A DNA stretch of 64,000 nucleotides from Castellaniella hirudinis (GTDB taxonomy: Bacteria; Pseudomonadota; Gammaproteobacteria; Burkholderiales; Burkholderiaceae_B): the NCBI RefSeq assembly GCF_042651965.1, contig NZ_JBHSDY010000003.1:186001-250000 (forward strand). Reading direction: 5' to 3'. Below are positions 33,560-43,903 of the stretch, piece by piece. The position numbers and the translations under genes were made by a program. The notes beneath the pieces were generated by a model, which had not been told where the DNA came from, ran no database searches, and saw only the letters and a program-made list of their open reading frames with translations. Numbering within the stretch: the stretch's first letter is position 1; each line of letters starts with the position of its first letter.

Positions 33560-35487
33560 ACCTCGGGCGCGTTGACCAGGGGTTCCCAGCGGAACCTGTT
33601 CTTGCCGGAATGCTTGGCGGCATACATGGCGGCGTCGGCGTGGGCGACCAGGGCGTCCGGGTCCTGGCCGTGCCGGGGGTGGACCGCCGCCCCGATGCTG
33701 GCTGAAATCCGCACCTGGATGCTCTCGGCCAGGTCGAAGGGCCGGGCGAGCGCGTCCAGGATCGTGCGTGCGACGCGCTCGCCGCCTTCGAGGCTGTCCA
33801 GGCCTGACAGGATGATGCCGAATTCGTCGCCGCCGAAGCGGGACACGGTGTCTTCGGACTGGGCGCGGACGCAATGTTCCAGGCGGCGGGCCACTTGCTG
33901 CAGCAGAATGTCGCCCATGGCGTGCCCATAGCTGTCGTTGACTTCCTTGAAGCCGTCCAGGTCCAGGTACAGCACGGTCACCAGGCCGTTGCGGCGGGCC
34001 GCGAACTCCAGCGCGCGGGCGCAGCGATCCTGGAACATGACGCGGTTAGGCAGGCCGGTCAGCGCGTCGTGCAACGCGTCGTGCGACAGGCGGTTTTCCA
34101 GGTCCTTGCGGGCCGTGATGTCCTGCACGACGGCTACCAGGAAGTCCGGCAGGCCGGCCGGATTGCGCACGACACTGAGGGCCTCGCAGACCCAGATGAT
34201 GTGGCCGTCGTGGCGTCGGTAGGGCTTTTCGATCTCGGGCGGCGGGCCCAGATAATGCGCCGTCAGGCGGGCTTGCAGGAAGGCGCGGGCATCGCTCCGG
34301 TCGTCCGGAGCGGTCAGGTCGAACAAGGTCCGGGCCAGCAGTTCGGGCGCATCATAGCCCAGCATCCGGCAGTATTTGTCGTTGACTTCCAGGAAGCGGC
34401 CGTCGGGCGCGATGCGGGCAATGCCCATGGCGGCCTGGTGAAAGGTGGCGCGGAACAGGGCCTCGCTGGCCTCGAGGGCTTCGGTGGTTGCGCGCTGGCG
34501 CAGCGACAGATAGAGGAACAGGGCCGCGAGCCCGAGCAGGGCCGCGGTCGCGCCGGCCGCGATGAACAGGTAGAGCGTGCGGCGCCGCTGGACGGGGAGC
34601 AGGACGCTGGCATAGTCCGAGCCGACGGTGATCATCAGCGGGTAGCCGCTCATCGTGCGGTAGCTGATGATGCGGGTCACGCCGTCGATGGAGTCCCCGT
34701 CGTCGACGAACGAGCCCTCGGGCTGGGTGGCCTGGCGCAGATTCCAGGCATGCTTGCCCTGGTCCAGGCCGTAGGTGGGGCGGGTGCCGATCAGGCGGCT
34801 GCGCAAAATACCGTCCAGCCCGGTGATTTCCAGCATGTCGTCGGGGCCCAGATGGGCGCCGCCGGGCAGTGCGGCGAGATTGACGGGGTCCACCGACAGG
34901 ACGACCACGCCGCCGAAGCCGCCGTCCGGCTTCTGGATGCGCAGAGACATGGGGATGCGCCATTGGGCCGAGATCCGGCCCAGCACGGGGCGGTCCAGGT
35001 AGAGCGTGTCTTCCCGGCTGTCACGCTGCCGCGTGAAAAAATCGCGATCGGCGTAGTTGACGCTGCTGGCGCCTTGCGTGGTGGTGACGATGGCGCCGGT
35101 CTCGTCGACGACGCTGAGGATGGTAAAGGCCTTGTCCCGGATGATCCGCTGCTCGACCCAGTGCCTCAGGTCCAGGCGGGCGCCGTCACGCAGGTATTCC
35201 TGTCGGGCAAAGGCCGCGATCTGTTCGGCTTCTTTCAGCGTGCGGGTGACCTGCTGTTCGAAGGCGATGGCCAGGTTGGCGTTGGAGCGCATGGCGGCGG
35301 TCACGGCCTGGGCGCGTTCGAAGGTGCTGCGCTGCAGTGTGGTGAGCCAGATCAGGACGATTGCGGCGGCGCCGGCCAGCAGGATCAGGACCTGCAGGGT
35401 GGACAGGCCTCGGCCTGGCGCGCGAAGTTCCGGCCTGCCCGGCTCCAGGGGCACGCGGGGGCTGCCCGGTTTGGCGGACAGTGTCAT
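33532..35487 (-). CDS. Membrane diguanylate cyclase: Cache-PAS-GGDEF
   Basis: 651 residues. First membrane helix LSTLQVLILLAGAAAIVLIWLTTLQ (about 29-53), a periplasmic double-Cache sensor (about 55-335; FTILSVVDETGAIVTTTQGASSVNYADRDFFTRQRD), second helix LYLFIAAGATAALLGLAALFLYLSL, a PAS domain (about 365-485) with a PAC-like linker, then GGDEF (about 490-640). The active-site loop RFGGDEFGIIL is intact, and LTGLPNRVMFQDR is the usual domain entry. The residues before the loop (VRAQSED) do not match the RxxD product-inhibition site. No EAL domain follows. Its product would be c-di-GMP. It is convergent with dat and upstream of it is a repeat, copy D. Confidence 0.92.
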   Translation of the reverse strand: MTLSAKPGSPRVPLEPGRPELRAPGRGLSTLQVLILLAGAAAIVLIWLTTLQRSTFERAQAVTAAMRSNANLAIAFEQQVTRTLKEAEQIAAFARQEYLRDGARLDLRHWVEQRIIRDKAFTILSVVDETGAIVTTTQGASSVNYADRDFFTRQRDSREDTLYLDRPVLGRISAQWRIPMSLRIQKPDGGFGGVVVLSVDPVNLAALPGGAHLGPDDMLEITGLDGILRSRLIGTRPTYGLDQGKHAWNLRQATQPEGSFVDDGDSIDGVTRIISYRTMSGYPLMITVGSDYASVLLPVQRRRTLYLFIAAGATAALLGLAALFLYLSLRQRATTEALEASEALFRATFHQAAMGIARIAPDGRFLEVNDKYCRMLGYDAPELLARTLFDLTAPDDRSDARAFLQARLTAHYLGPPPEIEKPYRRHDGHIIWVCEALSVVRNPAGLPDFLVAVVQDITARKDLENRLSHDALHDALTGLPNRVMFQDRCARALEFAARRNGLVTVLYLDLDGFKEVNDSYGHAMGDILLQQVARRLEHCVRAQSEDTVSRFGGDEFGIILSGLDSLEGGERVARTILDALARPFDLAESIQVRISASIGAAVHPRHGQDPDALVAHADAAMYAAKHSGKNRFRWEPLVNAPEVQSAAMARS

Positions 35488-35614
35488 CGAAAGAATCTCC
35501 CGTCGGTGTCCGGCGCCAGGTGCGCCTGTAATCCGCCGTCTCTATCAGTGACAGAACTGTACGGCCCGCAGGCGCGTTTGTCGAGTGGACGGGCCCCCAC
35601 GCGGCGCCCGACGT

Positions 35615-35695
35615 CCACCTCGCAGCTAGCACGCTGCTCGGATTCGCCTGGCATAGGACAGTCCGCAGTGGACTGTCCTATGTCCCGCCTCATCC
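35615..35695 (-). repeat. Intergenic two-hairpin repeat, copy D (inverted)
   Basis: Inverse orientation to the other copies. On the minus strand it opens ggatgag and ends gaggtgg. Hairpin 1 arms are cataggacagtcc / ggactgtcctatg, perfectly paired with a five-base loop; hairpin 2 arms are gcagc / gctgc. These arm sequences differ from copies A-C but the pairing is retained. It lies between the GGDEF gene and ilvA, which are divergent. Confidence 0.85.
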
Positions 35696-35776
35696 CGGCG
35701 GCGAAAAGGGTCCTCCCGCTGCGCTGTGATATTCTTTTTGATTCGTTGTCTACCGCCATCCTCCGCCCTTTGCGCC

Positions 35777-37266
<1,490 letters not shown>

Positions 37267-37285
<19 letters not shown>

Positions 37286-38574
37286 CCCGGCGGGCAGACG
37301 CGCGCCGGCGGAAACAGGATGCTGAAGACGCTGCCCTGGCCCAGCGTGCTCTGGATGTCCAGCACGGCGTCGTGACGCAGGGCGACGTGCTTGGAGATGG
37401 CCAGGCCCAGGCCCGTGCCGCCGGTGGCGCGTGAACGGCTCCGGTCGATCCGGAAGAAGCGTTCCGTCAGGCGCGGGATGTCGGCCGGGCTGATCCCGAT
37501 GCCGGTGTCCTTGACCCGGTAGGCGGCGCCGCCGTCCGGCGTCGATTCCCACACGACCGTGATGGAGCCGCCCGCGGGGGTGTAGCGTACCGCGTTGATC
37601 AGCAGATTGCCGACCGCAGAGGCCAGTTCGGTGTCCTGGCCGCGGATGCGCAGGGCCTCGTCCAGGCGTGCGTCGAAGGCGTGCTGGCCGTCCGACAGCG
37701 CCTGGGCCTGGGCCAGGGCGGTGCGCGCCAGGGCCGCGACGAGGACGGGGCCGCCTTCCTGGTTGGGAGTCGACTCCAGCGAGGACAGGGTCAGCAGATC
37801 GGACACCAGGGCCTGCATGTGGCGGGCCTGCTGCGCCATCAGGTCCAGGTAACGGTCGCGTTGTGTGTCGCTCAGGGCATCGCCCATGTCCTGCAGGGTT
37901 TCGACGAAGCCGGACAGCACGGTCAGCGGCGTACGCAGTTCGTGAGACACATTGGCGACGAAGTCCTTGCGGGTGTGTTCCAGCCGCTCGATCTGGGTGA
38001 TGTCGCGCGTGACCATCAGGAACTGGCCGACGCCGTAGGGGGCCAGGTGCAGGGACAGGGTGCGATCCCGGCCGCCGTGCCCCAGGTGCAGGGTCAGGGG
38101 GCCGTCCCAGCGTTCCTGGTCGGCGTAACGGGCGAATTCCGGCGCGCGCACGATATTGAGGATGCTGTAGCCCCGGTCCCGCTCCAGGTCCAGCCCCAGG
38201 TGATCGGCTGCCATCTGGTTGCACCACTGCAGGGATTTGTCCGGTGTCAGCGTCAGGGCTCCGTCGGGCAGGGCCTCGGCGGCCAGCAGCGCCCGCTGGA
38301 AGCTGCGCGTGCGGTCCTGCAGGTCCAGGCGGTTCTGCTTCAGTTTGCGGTAGATGGGCGCCAGCACCTCGTCCCAGGGGCCGACCGAGGGCGGCGGCGG
38401 TTCGTCGATGGTGCGGACCCAGCGGGCGATGCGGGACAATTGCAGGCCGCTGACGAGGATCATCAGCAGCAGGCCCAGGGCGAAGACGGCCCAGCCGACG
38501 GCGGCGCCCAGCCAGGCGCCCAGCAGCCAGCCGCCCAGCGCCCAGAGCGCGATGGAAACGAGGGTTTTGCTCAT
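37267..38574 (-). CDS. phoR: Phosphate-regulon sensor histidine kinase
   Basis: 435 residues. Two N-terminal membrane helices within 1-50, a PAS domain (about 95-190: ALLAAEALPDGALTLTPDKSLQWCNQMAADHLGLDLERDRGYSI), the H-box FVANVSHELRTPLTVLSGF, N-box LLINAVRYTPAGG, and G-boxes DTGIGISPADI and GTGLGLAISKHVA. Domain order and adjacency to phoB identify PhoR. It starts four bases inside the phoB end. PhoR senses low phosphate through the Pst transporter/PhoU, which are not in the window. Confidence 0.94.
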
Positions 38575-39266
38575 TGCGGAGAGGTGATGCTGAAACGGTA
38601 GCCGGTGCCGCGCAAGGTCTGGATGACGCCTTCCAGGCCGGCCGGCGTCAGGGCCTTGCGCAGGCGGCGGATGTGGACGTCCACGGTGCGTTCTTCGACG
38701 AACACGTGGTCGCCCCAGACCTGATCCAGCAACTGGCTGCGGCTGTAGACGCGATCTGCGTGTGTCACGAGAAAGTGTAGCAGGCGGAATTCCGTCGGCC
38801 CCATGGGCAGCGGCTGGCCGTGGCCGGTCACGCGCCGGGTGTCCGGTTCCAGCCGCAACCCGCCGGCCTCGATCGGATCAGGCGTGAGCTGGGGCGCGCG
38901 GCGGCGCAGCAGGGACTTGATGCGCGCCAGCAGTTCGCGCGGGGAAAAGGGCTTGGTGATGTAGTCGTCGGCCCCGGCTTCCAGGCCGTCCACCTTGTCC
39001 TGTTCGGCACTGCGGGCGGTCAGCATGATCAGCGGGATGTCGCGGGTGCGGGCGTCGCCGCGCAGTTGCCGGGCCAGGCGGATGCCGGGTTGGTCGGGCA
39101 GCATCCAGTCCAGCAGGATCAGGTCGGGCAGCACCTGCTGTATCTGATCCAGGGCCTGGCGCGCATCCAGGGCGCTGCGCACGTCGTAGCCGGCGTGTTG
39201 CAGATTGATGGTCAGCAGTTCCTGGATGGCGGGTTCGTCTTCGATGAGCAGGATGGTGGCGGGCAT
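38571..39266 (-). CDS. phoB: Phosphate-regulon response regulator
   Basis: 231 residues from ATG 39266 (MPATILLIEDEPAIQELL). Receiver domain with the acidic pair ED at 9-10, phospho-acceptor Asp at residue 53 in LILLDWMLPDQPG and Lys in YITKPFSPREL; OmpR/PhoB winged helix at about 135-228 (GPTEFRLLHFLVTHADRVYSRSQLLDQVWGDHVFVEERTVDVHIRRLRKAL). Typical length. A candidate Pho box lies about 75 bases upstream, consistent with autoregulation, though in inverted orientation. Confidence 0.95.
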   Translation of the reverse strand: MPATILLIEDEPAIQELLTINLQHAGYDVRSALDARQALDQIQQVLPDLILLDWMLPDQPGIRLARQLRGDARTRDIPLIMLTARSAEQDKVDGLEAGADDYITKPFSPRELLARIKSLLRRRAPQLTPDPIEAGGLRLEPDTRRVTGHGQPLPMGPTEFRLLHFLVTHADRVYSRSQLLDQVWGDHVFVEERTVDVHIRRLRKALTPAGLEGVIQTLRGTGYRFSITSPQ

Positions 39267-39340
39267 GGCAAAAGTCTCGCAAGTCGGCGGGGCCCGATGC
39301 AGGCCGTGCCGGTCCGGATGCAGGGGTGCATTCCGGCACG

Positions 39341-39362
39341 CGGTCATCATACGGTCACATTA
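39341..39362. promoter_or_regulatory. Candidate Pho box upstream of phoB
   Basis: Two tandem 11-base units, cggtcatcata and cggtcacatta, matching the CTGTCATAAAT-type direct repeat in spacing and in the GTCA core. It reads on the plus strand, whereas phoB runs on the minus, so polarity is opposite to the classical arrangement. Confidence 0.45.
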
Positions 39363-39399
39363 TTTCATTCATGTGACGTTGTCATATTGGAGTCAGCAA

Positions 39400-39432
39400 G
39401 CAGGCGCGGTCCGCGCAGCGTGGGGGCTCTTT
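39400..39432 (+). repeat. 33-base direct repeat, left arm
   Basis: Begins gcaggcgcggtcc and ends gtgggggctcttt. It matches 39556-39588 at 30 of 33 bases. The pair brackets a composite of the GC-rich repeat (shared with 52459) and two-hairpin copy C. Confidence 0.8.
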
Positions 39433-39473
39433 TTGCCGCCGGGCCGCCCCAAGGCAAAAAGCACCCCCTCGGG

Positions 39474-39553
39474 GGATGAGCCCGGACACGGGACAGTCCC
39501 AGTGGACTGTTCCGTGCCTGGCGAATCCAAGCGGCTTGCAAGCCGCGCGGTGG
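39474..39553 (+). repeat. Intergenic two-hairpin repeat, copy C
   Basis: Opens ggatgag and ends gcggtgg. Hairpin 1 arms cacgggacagtcc / ggactgttccgtg differ from copies A and B but still pair, with one wobble-type mismatch; hairpin 2 is gcggct tgca agccgc. It ends 55 bases before ubiE and lies in its leader or promoter region. Confidence 0.85.
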
Positions 39554-39555
39554 AT

Positions 39556-39588
39556 GCAGGCGCAGCCTGCGCAGCGTGGGGGCTCTTT
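39556..39588 (+). repeat. 33-base direct repeat, right arm
   Basis: Second copy of the 39400-39432 sequence (three differences, all within the ninth to thirteenth base). It lies 19 bases before the ubiE start codon, so it contributes to the ubiE leader. Confidence 0.8.
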
Positions 39589-39607
39589 GCTGTACGATAC
39601 GCGGATC

Positions 39608-40381
39608 ATGAGTACAACTGCACGTACACCCGCACCAGACGGCCAGGGGCCGCAGACGCATTTCGGTTTCGAAACCGTCCAGGAAACGGACAAGGCCCGC
39701 CGCGTGGCCGAGGTCTTCCATTCGGTGGCCTCGCGCTACGACGTGATGAACGACCTGATGTCGGCCGGGCTGCATCGCATCTGGAAGGCCTTCACCATCG
39801 GCCGCGCCCAGGTGCGCCCGGGCATGCGGGTGCTGGACATCGCCGGGGGCACGGGCGATCTGGCGCGCGCCTTTGCCCGCCGGGCGGGTCCTACGGGCGA
39901 GGTCTGGCTGACCGACATCAATGATTCCATGCTGCGCGTGGGCCGCGACCGCCTGCTGGATCGCGGCGTGGTCGCGCCCGTGGCGGTCTGCGACGCCGAA
40001 TGCCTGCCGTTTCCCGACCGGTATTTCGATCGGGTGTCGGTGGCGTTCGGCCTGCGCAACATGACGCACAAGGACCGCGCCCTGGCGGAAATGCGCCGCG
40101 TGCTGAAGCCGGGCGGCAAGTTGCTGGTGCTGGAGTTTTCCCGCGTGACGCCGGCGCTGGCGCCTGCGTATGACTGGTATTCCTTCAATATCCTGCCGAA
40201 AATGGGCCAACTGGTCGCGGGCGACGAGGCCAGCTACCGTTATCTGGCCGAATCCATCCGCATGCATCCGGATCAGGAGACCCTGGCCGGCATGATGCGC
40301 GGGATCGGCTTGGACCGGGTGCAGTATTTCAATCTGACGGCCGGCGTGGTCGCCCTGCACGAAGGGGTCCGGCTGGACTGA
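39608..40381 (+). CDS. ubiE: Demethylmenaquinone/ubiquinone C-methyltransferase
   Basis: 257 residues from ATG 39608 (MSTTARTPAPDGQGPQTHFGFETVQETDKARRVAEVFHSVASRYDVMNDLMSAGLHRIWK). SAM motif VLDIAGGTGDLARAFA, DINDSMLRVGRDRLLD, and the UbiE signatures FGLRNMTHKDRALAEMRRVLKPGGKLLVLEFS and YDWYSFNILPKMGQLVAGDEASYRYL are all clear. It C-methylates the benzoquinol ring. ubiJ and ubiB lie downstream, separated by the Tim44-domain gene. Confidence 0.95.
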   Translation: MSTTARTPAPDGQGPQTHFGFETVQETDKARRVAEVFHSVASRYDVMNDLMSAGLHRIWKAFTIGRAQVRPGMRVLDIAGGTGDLARAFARRAGPTGEVWLTDINDSMLRVGRDRLLDRGVVAPVAVCDAECLPFPDRYFDRVSVAFGLRNMTHKDRALAEMRRVLKPGGKLLVLEFSRVTPALAPAYDWYSFNILPKMGQLVAGDEASYRYLAESIRMHPDQETLAGMMRGIGLDRVQYFNLTAGVVALHEGVRLD

Positions 40382-40427
40382 GCCGTGGCCGCCTGCAGGG
40401 TGGCGCAGGTCGTTGTGTCCGCAATAC

Positions 40428-40455
40428 ACACAGGCCGCCCTCGGGCGGCCTGTGT
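40428..40455 (+). terminator. Hairpin after ubiE
   Basis: Thirteen-base arms acacaggccgccc (40428-40440) and gggcggcctgtgt (40443-40455), followed by ggttt. Strong stem, short T tract. It lies 46 bases after the ubiE stop. Confidence 0.7.
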
Positions 40456-40583
40456 GGTTTCCGATGCGTCAAAAGAGCGTTTCCGCCCAGCGTGTCGATG
40501 GGTTCTATGGTAATTTACAGGTTCATTCAGCTTTCTGTCAGGTTACCGGAAGATGCGCCGGCCCTGACACTCCAGGAGACTCC

Positions 40584-41567
40584 ATGAACCTTCGCCTACC
40601 TCGCTGGGCCGCCGCCTCGGTGCTGCTGATGGCGGCCTTGACCATGATGACCGTGACCCAGGAGGCGGAAGCCCGCCGCATGGGCGGCGGCATGAGCTTT
40701 GGCCGCCAATCCTCCAATGTCGTCAAACAGCGCCAGGCCGTGACGCCGCCGGCCGCCCAGACCACCCAGCGCGCGGCCGCGCCGGCTGCGGGCGCCGCTG
40801 CAGGCACGGCTGCCGCGGGCGCGGCCAAGTCGGGCATGTCCCGCTGGCTGGGCCCCATCGCCGGCATCGCCGCCGGCCTGGGCATTGCCGCCCTGCTGTC
40901 CAGCCTGGGGCTGTCCGGTGCGTTCCTGGAGTTCCTCTCCAGTGCGCTGCTGATCGGCCTGGTGATCTTTGCGGTCATGTTCCTGGTGCGCCGTCTGCGC
41001 GGGCCTCAGCGTCCGCTGGCCGGCGCCGCCGCAGGCGGGGCCGCGTCGGGCAACAGCTATCGCCAGTCGGCGCCGCAGGACGGGGGCTTCGATCTGTCCG
41101 GCAGCCGTCCGGCGCCTGCCCAGGCCCCGGCTGCGTCCGCCGCCCCGGTGATCGAGTCCGCGCCATCCGTCCAGGCCCAGGACCCGTCCTGGTTCATCCC
41201 GGAAGGCTTCGACGTGCCGGTTTTCCTGGATCAGGCCAAGCAGCAGTTCACCCGCGTGCAGTCCCTGTGGGACGCGGGCAACCGCGACAGCCTGCGCGAA
41301 TTCCTGACCGACGATCTGCTGGCGGAAATCACCCCGCGCCTGCCCAGCCCCGAAGAAGGCAACTCCACCGACGTGGTGCTGCTGAACGCCGAACTGCTGG
41401 GGATCGAGACCGTGGCCGGCGGCCACCTGGCCAGCGTGCGCTATTCCGGCATGCTGCGTGAAGCGGCCGGGTCCGAAGCCTTCCACTTCGAAGAAGTCTG
41501 GAATCTGTACAAGGCCGACGGCGCCGGCTGGCTGCTGGCCGGCATTCAGCAGACCAACGCGCGCTGA
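40584..41567 (+). CDS. Tim44-like domain membrane protein
   Basis: 327 residues from ATG 40584, with AGGAG six bases upstream. Signal/anchor LPRWAAASVLLMAALTMMTVTQEAEA, then RRMGGGMSFGRQSSNV (the family's Gly/Arg-rich start), an Ala-rich segment, two membrane helices (WLGPIAGIAAGLGIAALLSSLGLS and FLEFLSSALLIGLVIFAVMFLVRRL), a linker, and a C-terminal Tim44-like domain (about 215-327: FDVPVFLDQAKQQFTRVQSLWDAGNRDSLREFLTDDLLAEI, FHFEEVWNLYKADGAGWLLAGIQQT). The domain resembles the cargo-binding part of mitochondrial Tim44; function in bacteria is not settled. Located between ubiE and ubiJ and bounded by hairpins on both sides, so it is probably its own transcript. Confidence 0.85.
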   Translation: MNLRLPRWAAASVLLMAALTMMTVTQEAEARRMGGGMSFGRQSSNVVKQRQAVTPPAAQTTQRAAAPAAGAAAGTAAAGAAKSGMSRWLGPIAGIAAGLGIAALLSSLGLSGAFLEFLSSALLIGLVIFAVMFLVRRLRGPQRPLAGAAAGGAASGNSYRQSAPQDGGFDLSGSRPAPAQAPAASAAPVIESAPSVQAQDPSWFIPEGFDVPVFLDQAKQQFTRVQSLWDAGNRDSLREFLTDDLLAEITPRLPSPEEGNSTDVVLLNAELLGIETVAGGHLASVRYSGMLREAAGSEAFHFEEVWNLYKADGAGWLLAGIQQTNAR

Positions 41568-41592
41568 TCCTGCTTCCGGATCGGCCTGAGTG

Positions 41593-41633
41593 AGAAGGCT
41601 GCCCGTCCCGTGTGCTGGGACGGGCAGCCTTCT
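41593..41633 (+). terminator. Rho-independent terminator after the Tim44-domain gene
   Basis: Seventeen-base perfect arms, agaaggctgcccgtccc (41593-41609) and gggacgggcagccttct (41617-41633), around a seven-base loop, followed by gcctttg. The stem starts 26 bases after the stop codon. Confidence 0.85.
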
Positions 41634-41711
41634 GCCTTTGCGGCGTACAAAACCGGTAAACTGAGGCCTGCTCCCGGCCCGGGTGTGTTCGGGCGTCCGG
41701 CCCCGTCGTCC

Positions 41712-42341
41712 ATGATCATGCCTCTGCCTTTTCCCTTGCCCTTTCCTTCCCCCGTCGATGTCCTGCTCCGGGGGCTGAATGCGCTGTTGCGCCGCGAGTC
41801 CTGGGCGCGTGAACGGCTGGCGGCCCAGGCCGGCAAATCGCTGCGTCTGACGGCGGGCGAGCCCTGGACGCTGCAATGCACGATCACCTCCGACGGGACG
41901 CTGCAGGCCTGCGACCGCGTCGTGGTGCCCGATGTGGTCCTGTCCATCCCGCCGGAACGCCGCCGCGAGCTGCCCGGCGCCTGGCGCGACGAGGGTCTGG
42001 CGGGGGTCACGGGCCTGGCGCATATCCAGGGGGATGCCGGTCTGGCGCACCTGGTGTCCGACCTGGCGCGCGGCCTGCGCTGGGATGTCGAAGACGACTT
42101 GTCGCGCGTCGTGGGCGATGTGGCGGCCGTGCGCCTGACCCGGGGCGCGCGTGAACTGGCCGGCGGCCTGCGCCAGGCCGCATCGCGTGCGCAGGACAAC
42201 CTGACTGAATATCTGGGCGAAGAATCCGGCCTGGGTGTCCGGGGGGCGGACTTCCAGGCCTGGGCTTCGGAGCGCCAGGCGTTTGACGCCCGGCTGGATC
42301 GCCTCGACGCCCGCCTGAGACGGCTGGAGGGCGGGGCATGA
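41712..42341 (+). CDS. ubiJ: Ubiquinone-biosynthesis accessory factor UbiJ
   Basis: 209 residues from ATG 41712 (or 207 from ATG 41718). An N-terminal SCP2-like lipid-binding region (VDVLLRGLNALLRRESWARERLAAQAGKSLRLTAGEPWTLQCTITSDGTLQA, GLAGVTGLAHIQGDAGLAHLVSDLARGLRWDVEDDLSRVVGDVAAVRL) and a C-terminal helical tail with FDARLDRLDARLRRLEGG. The last segment matches the UbiJ C-terminal helix. UbiJ scaffolds the Ubi metabolon. It overlaps the ubiB start (ATGA), confirming the ubiJ-ubiB unit. Confidence 0.88.
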   Translation: MIMPLPFPLPFPSPVDVLLRGLNALLRRESWARERLAAQAGKSLRLTAGEPWTLQCTITSDGTLQACDRVVVPDVVLSIPPERRRELPGAWRDEGLAGVTGLAHIQGDAGLAHLVSDLARGLRWDVEDDLSRVVGDVAAVRLTRGARELAGGLRQAASRAQDNLTEYLGEESGLGVRGADFQAWASERQAFDARLDRLDARLRRLEGGA

Positions 42342-43903
42342 TGACGTTCTTTCGCCTGGCCTACATCCTGTGGATCGGCCTGCGCTACCGGCTCGATGAA
42401 CTGGTTCTGTCCGGCATCCAGCATTCCTGGGCGCATATCCTGCTGAAGATCGTCTGCCTGGGCCATCGGCCGCGCCGCCCGCGCGGCGAACGCCTGCGGC
42501 TGGCCCTGGAAACCCTGGGGCCGATCTACGTCAAGTTCGGCCAGGTGCTGTCCACGCGCCGTGACCTGGTGCCCCAGGACATCGCCGACGAACTCGCCCG
42601 GCTCCAGGATCGCGTGCCGCCGTTTCCGTCCGATCAGGCGGCCGACATCATCCGCGAATCCCTGGGCGACACGCCGCAGAATCTGTTCGCCCAGTTCGAG
42701 CGCGACCCTGTGGCCTCGGCGTCCATCGCCCAGGTGCATCTGGCCGTGCTGCACGATGGCCGGGAGGTCGCGGTCAAGGTCCTGCGCCCGGGGATGCGCG
42801 AGGCCATCGAACGGGATCTGACGCTGCTGCGCGCGATCGCCGGGCTGGTCGAGCGGCTGGCGCCCGACGGTCGGCGCCTGAAGCCGCGCGAGGTCGTGGC
42901 CGAATTCGACAAGTACCTGCACGACGAACTGGACCTGATCCGCGAGGCGGCGAATTGCAGCCAGTTGCGGCGCAATTTCGGCCCCGACACCGGCCGCGCC
43001 CATTTGTTGCGGGTGCCTGAAGTCGTCTGGGAATACTGCGCCAGTCAGGTCTTCACCATGGAACGCATGCGCGGCGTGCCGGTCAGCCAGGTCGATCGCC
43101 TGCGCGCGCTGGGCGTGGACATCCCGTTGCTGGCGCGTCAGGGGGTCGAGATCTTCTTCATGCAGGTGTTCACGGACGGCTTTTTCCATGCCGACATGCA
43201 TCCGGGCAATATCTATGTGTCCGATGACCCCGACACCCTGGGGCGCTACATCGCCCTGGACTTCGGCATCGTCGGCTCGCTGTCTGAATTCGACAAGAAC
43301 TATCTGGCGCAGAACTTCCTGGCCTTCTTCCGGCGCGACTACCGCCGGGTCGCCCAGTTGCACATCGAATCGGGCTGGGTGCCGCCCACCACCCGCGAAG
43401 AAGAACTCGAAGGCGCCGTGCGCGCCGTCTGCGAACCTTATTTCGACCGGCCGCTGGCGGAAATCTCGCTGGGGCAGGTGCTGCTGCGCCTGTTCCAGAC
43501 CTCGCGGCGCTTCAACGTCGAAATCCAGCCCCAACTGGTGTTGTTGCAGAAGACCCTGCTGAACGTCGAGGGCATGGGGCGCGAGCTGGATCCGAACCTG
43601 GACCTGTGGCAGACCGCCAAGCCCTTCCTGGAAAAATGGATGCACCAGCGCGTCGGCCTGCGCGGCCTGCGCCAGCGTCTGGATCAGGAAGCCAGCCAGT
43701 GGGCGCAGATCCTGCCGCAGATTCCCCGCCTGGTCTACACCCGCCTGAACCACCCCGATCCGGGGCCGGCGATGCGGGCCGAACTCGAACGCCTGCGGCG
43801 CGCCCAGGATCGCTCCAATCACTTGCTGTCCGTGCTGTGCGGCATCCTGGCGGCCGGCCTGGCCGTCGCCCTGTGGGCGTTGACGCGCGGAGGCAGCCTC
43901 TGA
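42338..43903 (+). CDS. ubiB: ABC1/ADCK-family ubiquinone-biosynthesis kinase-like protein
   Basis: 521 residues. KxGQ motif KFGQVLSTRRDLVP, ADCK-type P-loop region PVASASIAQVHLAVLHDGREVAVKVLRPG, catalytic DMHPGNIYV and metal loop IALDFGIVGSL, and two C-terminal membrane helices near residues 490-518 (LLSVLCGILAAGLAVALWAL). UbiB is an ATPase needed for coenzyme Q synthesis, at the inner membrane. ATG 42338 overlaps the ubiJ stop; a second ATG at 42341 is also possible. rfaE2 begins on its stop codon. Confidence 0.94.
   Translation: MMTFFRLAYILWIGLRYRLDELVLSGIQHSWAHILLKIVCLGHRPRRPRGERLRLALETLGPIYVKFGQVLSTRRDLVPQDIADELARLQDRVPPFPSDQAADIIRESLGDTPQNLFAQFERDPVASASIAQVHLAVLHDGREVAVKVLRPGMREAIERDLTLLRAIAGLVERLAPDGRRLKPREVVAEFDKYLHDELDLIREAANCSQLRRNFGPDTGRAHLLRVPEVVWEYCASQVFTMERMRGVPVSQVDRLRALGVDIPLLARQGVEIFFMQVFTDGFFHADMHPGNIYVSDDPDTLGRYIALDFGIVGSLSEFDKNYLAQNFLAFFRRDYRRVAQLHIESGWVPPTTREEELEGAVRAVCEPYFDRPLAEISLGQVLLRLFQTSRRFNVEIQPQLVLLQKTLLNVEGMGRELDPNLDLWQTAKPFLEKWMHQRVGLRGLRQRLDQEASQWAQILPQIPRLVYTRLNHPDPGPAMRAELERLRRAQDRSNHLLSVLCGILAAGLAVALWALTRGGSL

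Larger units (their letters stand above)
39267..39607. other. Gene-free divergent region between phoB and ubiE: promoter sites and repeats
   Basis: 341 bases. From the phoB side: a candidate Pho box at 39341-39362 (two 11-base units), the inverted repeat gtcacat/atgtgac (39354-39360, 39371-39377), then repeat material: a 33-base direct repeat (39400-39432 and 39556-39588) on both sides of two-hairpin repeat copy C (39474-39553). A hairpin-rich GC segment (39433-39472) shares sequence with 52459-52527. No gene is seen. Confidence 0.7.

Noticed and set aside
41546..43822. Very long open frame (about 758 codons) antisense to ubiJ/ubiB
   Set aside because: Shadow of two confident genes; no family motif and no ribosome site.
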